Of a stretch of 64,000 bases of DNA, positions 58,666 through 64,000 are shown piece after piece. Where the stretch lies: NCBI GenBank assembly GCA_944548615.1, contig OX155950.1:30907691-30971690 (forward strand). The letters are read 5' to 3'. Source of the DNA: Micropterix aruncella. Its lineage: Eukaryota; Arthropoda; Insecta; Lepidoptera; Micropterigidae. The translations under genes and the position numbers were made by a program. The notes beneath the pieces are model-generated. The model saw only the letters and a list, made by a program, of their open reading frames with translations, was not told where the DNA came from and ran no database searches. The first letter of the stretch is position 1, and each line of letters begins with the position of its first letter.

Positions 58666-59619
58666 TAAGGCTAAGACCACACTTGCGTTTTTTCACGCGG
58701 AACATAAGCGTTTTTTCACGCTGCGTTTATTAACGCAAGGACGTGGCAACATTGCGCGTGAAAAACTGCAGTCTTTACCTAGCTTTTACATTGATGGGAT
58801 TTCATGGGATGGTCTCCAATGGGCTGACATGCCTATTGGAGACCATCCCATCAATTGGAACTAGGGGAAATAATGTCGGAGTGCAAACTCGAGATCACTA
58901 TAGCAATTATTTATGTTCTAAAGAAGGTTCTGTACTATGGCAAAATCGTTCTTGCAACATCTCAACTCCATAAAAAATCCTAATAAACTTGAACATGTCA
59001 ATGTATTTTAATGAATGTATGTAATCTGTGTATTATAATGATGATATTTTAATGATGTATTTGAATGAATGCATGAAATCCTAATAAATTTGAACATATT
59101 CTTAACGTATTCTTAAATATTCTTCTTAACGTATTCTTAAATATTTATTTTTTGCATCTTTCTCTTCCCACTGTTCTCCGACCACGTTCATTGTTATTGT
59201 TTACCAAGAATTCCTCTTCAGTTCTCTGTTTTTGTATTCTTGATTTTTCACATCGTAAAGACAGGGGTGCTGCTGCACTTCCAAAATTAATCGTTCACTA
59301 TCAATATGATCCATATTAATCAGCGCAACACAACAATCAGCTACAATACGGAACAGCCAGGAACGAGCAATAGTCAAGTGTTTACACTTTGCGTGTTTTC
59401 AAACAAGTGTGGCCAGAGAACAGCGTGGAAAACAGTTGCAAAAATAGGCCGGAGCGCGTTCACTTTGGAGTAGGCGGCGTGAGACCTTGGGAACGCGGCA
59501 CATCAGCGGGAAAAAACGCTGTGTCTGGCCAGCCACGTGCTCCTCCAGCATGCCTATTTTTGCAGCGTTTTTTCACGCTGAAACGCAGCGTGAAAAAACG
59601 CCAATGTGGCCTTAGCCTA
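58666..59619. mobile_element. DNA element with inverted repeats and internal hairpin
   Basis: Left end TAAGGCTAAGACCACACTTG then GCGTTTTTTCACGC; the inverse right end reads TTAGGCTAAGGCCACATTGG then GCGTTTTTTCACGC. Both arms repeat the GCGTTTTTTCACGCTGCGTT motif. Inside, 58804-58820 and 58835-58851 form a perfect 17-bp stem with a 14-base loop. No transposase seen. Confidence 0.7.
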
Positions 59620-59624
59620 AGCCT

Positions 59625-61230
59625 AAAACACCAATTTCGTAATTTTGCAAACTATTTGTGAATAAATTATTCCGATGTATTTAAATATTCTGAAATTACT
59701 TATTAGCTCAATAAATCAACGTATTGCAAGCTATTTAGTTTCTAGCCCCGCAAGAATCGATCGATACGAGAAACTTAATTTCAAAGTTTTGATTTAATTT
59801 AATGTTTATTTCATATAGCACGCGACAAAGCGACTGAAATAGCCTCGGCGCAAAACGGCGGAATAGGGCACAACTTAAATAACTTCATTGCGGAAGTTTC
59901 AGCGGCAGCGTTGTGTTGTCGACGAGTTTGTCACCGGTAAAGTACATTAGATATATTGTACGTGTTTTTTTATTTATTTACTTATTTTATTTTTCGGAAA
60001 ACTAACAGCCTTTTATACTTAATGCTAACACATATTATACAAATCTAAGGCCAATTAAAAGTTTTCAAAATTAAACTAAACACTTTGTTACAGCGCAAGA
60101 AGAAGATATGAAGAGAATACAGTTTTTTCCGTAAGAGGAAAGGGATAGCAACATTATGAGTTTAATAGATGTCATTAAGATATATAATATACATCCATAT
60201 ATACATACATACATACTCATAATTTCACAAATAAAATAATAATATAAATAACACGGTAATATAAGATTAAAATGTAAAAAGTACATGTAATATAAATACA
60301 TATAATATGCATAATAATATATTTATAACGTAATATACACATGTACTTTAATAGAATACTAGTGGAATGTTACCCGGCGATGCTCGGGTATTCGCTTCCT
60401 TCCGCCCCCTCCCCTTCCCCCCCACCCCCAGAGTAGCCTGTGTTACTCACCTTCGGTTATCACTATTCAAAACATCACATTGTTTCAATGGTCCTTTTCA
60501 ACTTTCACTTTCGCATTTATAAAATTTTCATTTGGCTTGGTTGAAAGGTATAGAAGTTGACGTGCTGCAGCGCCCTCTCGTGGCGAGTTACAACAAAGTG
60601 GATAGCGCGAAAGTATTACCCAAGTTCGAATACCTATGTATACCAATTTTCATGGCGATCGGTTGAACGGCATAGAAGTTAATGTGCTGCCGTCTAGTGT
60701 ATTTGTCTATTTTCAGTAACAATTTTTGATTTTGTGTTTTTTGTCTATATTTCTTTGTATTGACAGCTGCAAATAAATATTTATTATTATTATTATTATT
60801 ATTATTACAGGATGTAAATATACTTCAGTTCTCCCCTGAACAGCGGTCTACTATTTTCTCAAATTAGGCTATACCCAAATCAGAAACATTTGTCGCGGTA
60901 AGGGATAGCGGTCCGGCTAGTGACTTCATTAACTAAATTTTAAGTTTCCGCTCCAATTCGTTCTGGGTCGCAGACCGTCTTCGCACTAATTATTTACATA
61001 TATATCGTTCTCCTCCATATATTAATTGCTCTCCGGAATCGTCCCTTCGAACCCTTTGTTGTCTTTAAATTAGTCTATCAGTCATAGTGGGAATTTAAAT
61101 GATGCTTGGCGACGAAAATCGCGGATTACTGCGGGAATTCTTGGTAATATTAGTCTAACCGTGCAATGCGGCGCGGTGCATTGCGGTACGTTTTTACGCT
61201 GGACAAAAAAAACGATTTTTGTGGTACGCA
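59625..61230. other. Non-coding, with inverted minisatellite unit and microsatellite
   Basis: An inverted unit of the 53330-53990 minisatellite lies at 60540-60700 (GATCGGTTGAACGGCATAGA, GTGCTGCAGCGCC). A TTA run is at 60781-60807. A TTATTTATTTACTTATTTTA stretch near 59970 resembles a LINE tail. No gene seen. Confidence 0.5.
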
Positions 61231-61231
61231 C

Positions 61232-62106
61232 AGTTGGGTAGTGTCGACTACAACGGGCGAACCCGTCACCCCAGGCTGGTATAGCGACATGTGATCGTTC
61301 TTTCTGCCGTGGGATGAGCGTAGAAGACTTTAGGACGGTACAAACCAACGGCCCAGCAAAGCCACAGCTTACGGCGAGGCACCGGGAAAGGTCCCCAGCG
61401 GGTAGCCTTGCCCATGACTACCAAGATCCATTTTGATCTCAGATCGGTCCTACTCACGATTCAACTACTATTCAGAAGCCCCCTCGTGTGGAAGGCTACC
61501 CCAGGTAAGACTCTCGCGTCTCAGGCCTCACAGCTGGTGGATCAGTTCCTCCGGCGGGATTGCCTCCCGGCGCTACTGGACGGTTTGCGCACCGTTCGGC
61601 AACGCCAATCGCTTGTGCAATATTACTAATTGCTGAAGGAGCATGGAGACTATGGAAATATACTGCCTCCTAAGCGGCGGCGGTGGATGTTGACCTGTCG
61701 TCAACCACCCTTGAAATGACCATTAGACTACCTGCTCCTGAATTCAAAGCAGGACAAAAGATACCTTCGGTCCGCGATAGGTTCAAACTGAATCACCGCT
61801 GAACATACTGCAGGTAGAGGTCGTGCAAGTGACTTCGGACCCGTAACCAGTCGGAAGGTTGGAGGTATCCTGATGTTTAATTCCAGACGGAGATATCCTT
61901 CCAAAACTGGTAGTCAGTTCCAGTCAAACTGGTAAAAGTACCTTTCCCGGTGCCTCGCCGTAAGGCGATAGCCTCTGACGGGCTCGTACTGGGTTTGTAC
62001 CGTCCTAAAGTCTTATACGCTTATCCCACGGCTGAAAGAACGATCACATATCGTTATACCAGCCTTGGGTGTCGGGTTCGCCCATTGTAGTCGACACCGC
62101 CCAACT
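61232..62106. mobile_element. 875-bp foldback element with about 170-bp inverted ends
   Basis: Left arm AGTTGGGTAGTGTCGACTAC and the inverse right arm AGTTGGGCGGTGTCGACTAC stay alignable through GGGCGAACCC, GTGATCGTTCTTTC, GCCGTGGGAT, AGACTTTAGGACGGTACAAA and TTACGGCGAGGCACCGGGAA. The interior contains CTGGTGGATCAGTTCCTCCG and a CTCCCGGCGCTACTGGACGG stretch also seen, inverted or direct, in the relatives at 25990 and 52121. No target duplication or ORF of note; non-autonomous. Confidence 0.75.
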
Positions 62107-62419
62107 TCAGCAATCCATATTTTTTTTTAAATTCCATAGTGAGCACGCTTCCATGTGATTCTATAGTTCACAGAATTTCCGAAAATTACACGCACAGAAA
62201 TTTACCGCAATGCGCGGTTATACTCAAAAAGCTCAAAAGCCTCCAGTTTTATTGTTATCGTTGAGCAAACAAATCTCAACCAATCAGAAAACGATTTTTA
62301 AAACATACAAAAATATTTCACATAATCTCAAACTTCTCGTAGAAAGATTCAATAGTATGTGGTTTTCGGTACAGCATTAGCGAAAATTATATTAACCATC
62401 CCGTTATCGCAAAACAAAA

Positions 62420-62700
62420 GACACCTGTTGTAAACTGATATTATTGTCCCCTAAACAATGAGCGGCTGTTGCAAAGCCAGCCTCTCTCCATTGTTGTCTC
62501 GTCTGAATTTACGGTGCGAAAACTTCGCAGTAATACACCGGGCGCGCGCGGCGGAGCGGCCAGGACGTGCGTTCGCCGCGACGGCCGCCGATAGACTGAC
62601 GACCGGGGGGCGGAGGCGGGCGAACGAAACGAGGGTAGTAGGGGGTAGACGCAGACGGAGGGTAGTGAAAATCTGTGCAGGGTGAAACTAGACGGAAAAC
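62420..62700 (+). other. CpG-rich patch
   Basis: Strong local rise in G+C and CpG (for example GGGCGCGCGCGGCGGAGCGG at about 62539). An ORF from ATG 62458 across it is Arg/Ala-rich and mirrored by an ORF on the other strand, as GC-rich DNA produces. Could be a promoter or first-exon region of a gene lying outside the window; unproven. Confidence 0.3.
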
Positions 62701-63104
62701 TGTTGATTGCGACCGTGTTGCCTTCCGCATATTATGTGCTGATGCCGTATGTATGCCACTGTAAACACTCGTTACTATGCGGGCCGCGTTTTCTACCAGG
62801 CGAGACTGAAAATAATCAGCGCTGTCGTATACTCCAGAAACAATTTACATTTAAAGGGTTTCTTTTCATAATGTCTAGCTACCTACTGCTGATTAATCAA
62901 ATTTTAATGAAATTACAAGCCTACTAGGTTTGTCAAGTCTTGGTCTGTGTACGTTGGAAGAGTGACCATGAGATATATTGTGGTTGGCATTTAATGGGGG
63001 ATGCCAGTTTCGGAGTCACGAGTATTCTCGTGGTAATTATTAAATTTATAACTTGTTTCATTTAACCGAGCGTCATGCTAGTCAGCTCGCGGAAATGCAA
63101 TATC

Positions 63105-63810
63105 CGGAAATGCAACACAACATTTTGATAATTTCACACACTTTAGCAGTAGGTATACCATCAGTCAGTTTATGATCAAGGTCACGGACTGTTCAGTCTG
63201 TGACGTTGGTCAGACTGACGGGAAAAACATTTTGATAATTTCACACCCTTCATCAGCATACCATCAAGGTCACGGACTGAACTGATGCCAGATGGAACGT
63301 GTAACACCCGTCATAGACGTCATAGAATGCCAGATTGAACGCGTTACACCCGTCATAGACGTTGACGTGACGTGACGTTGGTCAGACTGACAGGAAATTG
63401 ATCGTTTATTGCGTTGATTGATGGACTGACCTGATGCATTTTGAAACATTTTGATAATTTCACACATTTATCGGTAGGTATACCATCAGTCAGTTTATTA
63501 TCATGGTCACAGACTGAACTGATGCCAGATTGAACGTGTAACACTTGTCATAGACGGGTGTTACATCAGTTCAGTTCAGTTCAGTCTGGCATTAGTAACA
63601 CCCGTCTATAACGGGTGTTATACGTTCAAACTGGCATCAGTTCAGTCCGCGACCTTGATCATAAACTAATAGAAATTATTAAAATGTTTGAAAATCCATC
63701 AGTTCAGTCCATCAGTCAACGCAATAAACGAACAGTTTCCCGTCAGTCTGACCAACGTCACGGACTGAACTGATGCCAGATTGAACGTGTAACATCCGTC
63801 ATAGAGATCT
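63105..63810. repeat. Complex direct and inverted repeat
   Basis: GGTCACGGACTGAACTGATG, GCCAGATTGAACGTGTAACA and GACGTTGGTCAGACTGAC recur three to four times in direct order (63180-63560) and again inverted (63560-63720). The centre folds: TAGACGGGTGTTAC near 63552 with GTAACACCCGTCTA near 63595. Probably a foldback element with internal duplications. Confidence 0.75.
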
Positions 63811-64000
63811 GGCTCGCTGGATGTTTTGGTCAGTCGAAAACGTCAGCGGACGGTGTGCACAGAATGCAAGATGCATCCGTGCGTAAGAAGGAATACGCGG
63901 GAGCTCGCACATACGTGCGAGTTTAACGATTAAAGATGGAGGAAAAACTCATTAAGTGTGTTAGCAGCAGAGAATTTATTATTAATAATATGCACACGAG

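Noticed and set aside
62458..62685. Arg/Ala-rich 75-codon ORF
   Set aside because: Lies in CpG-rich DNA with a comparable ORF on the other strand; composition explains it.

Overview
The window looks like intergenic, transposon-rich DNA from an insect, most likely a butterfly or moth. It is AT-rich, has no long intact host gene, and carries Helitron ends of the kind common in Lepidoptera, several families of long-inverted-repeat elements, LINE and Penelope-like remnants, and decayed fragments of arthropod gene families (a serine protease with a CLIP domain, a YqaJ-type nuclease, a PIN-like protein). The species call is inference. I cannot tell the chromosome, including whether this is a W chromosome.

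The main feature is at 16104-43582: a 27,479-bp structure made of two nearly identical 9,072-bp direct repeats (16104-25175 and 34511-43582) around a 9,335-bp unique segment. The repeat begins TG and ends CA, and the whole is flanked by the 4-bp duplication CTAC. This is the architecture of an LTR retrotransposon, but with exceptionally long LTRs and no gag, protease, reverse transcriptase or integrase that I can see in the centre. The host site is itself a dispersed repeat, and an uninterrupted relative of that repeat lies about 1 kb downstream (44445-44790), which supports a discrete insertion. Each LTR holds a 115-codon ORF next to a TATA-like sequence, a second TATA-like/AATAAA pair, an array of about 22 units of 87-88 bp, a second array of about 14 units near 86 bp, and further short tandem repeats. 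The centre holds a degraded Penelope-like GIY-YIG fragment, a LINE fragment and a copy of a repeat family seen twice more in the window.

Left flank (1-16103): three fragments of one transposase-like/YqaJ gene family, a PIN-like pseudogene, a protease-CLIP chimera, LINE fragments on both strands, a 299-bp MITE with a probable 3-bp target duplication, a tRNA-like repeat, and a GC-rich island with a tiny signal-peptide-like ORF.

Right flank (43587-64000): a partly duplicated non-coding block (43895-44440 and 46225-46790), several inverted-repeat elements (48611-49393, 56378-57205, 58666-59619, 61232-62106), a Helitron pair, a LINE 3' end, a 118-bp minisatellite, GC-rich stretches and a complex inverted repeat at the right edge. 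Nothing suggests genes working together in a pathway; the biology here is that of mobile elements, above all the giant LTR-like element.
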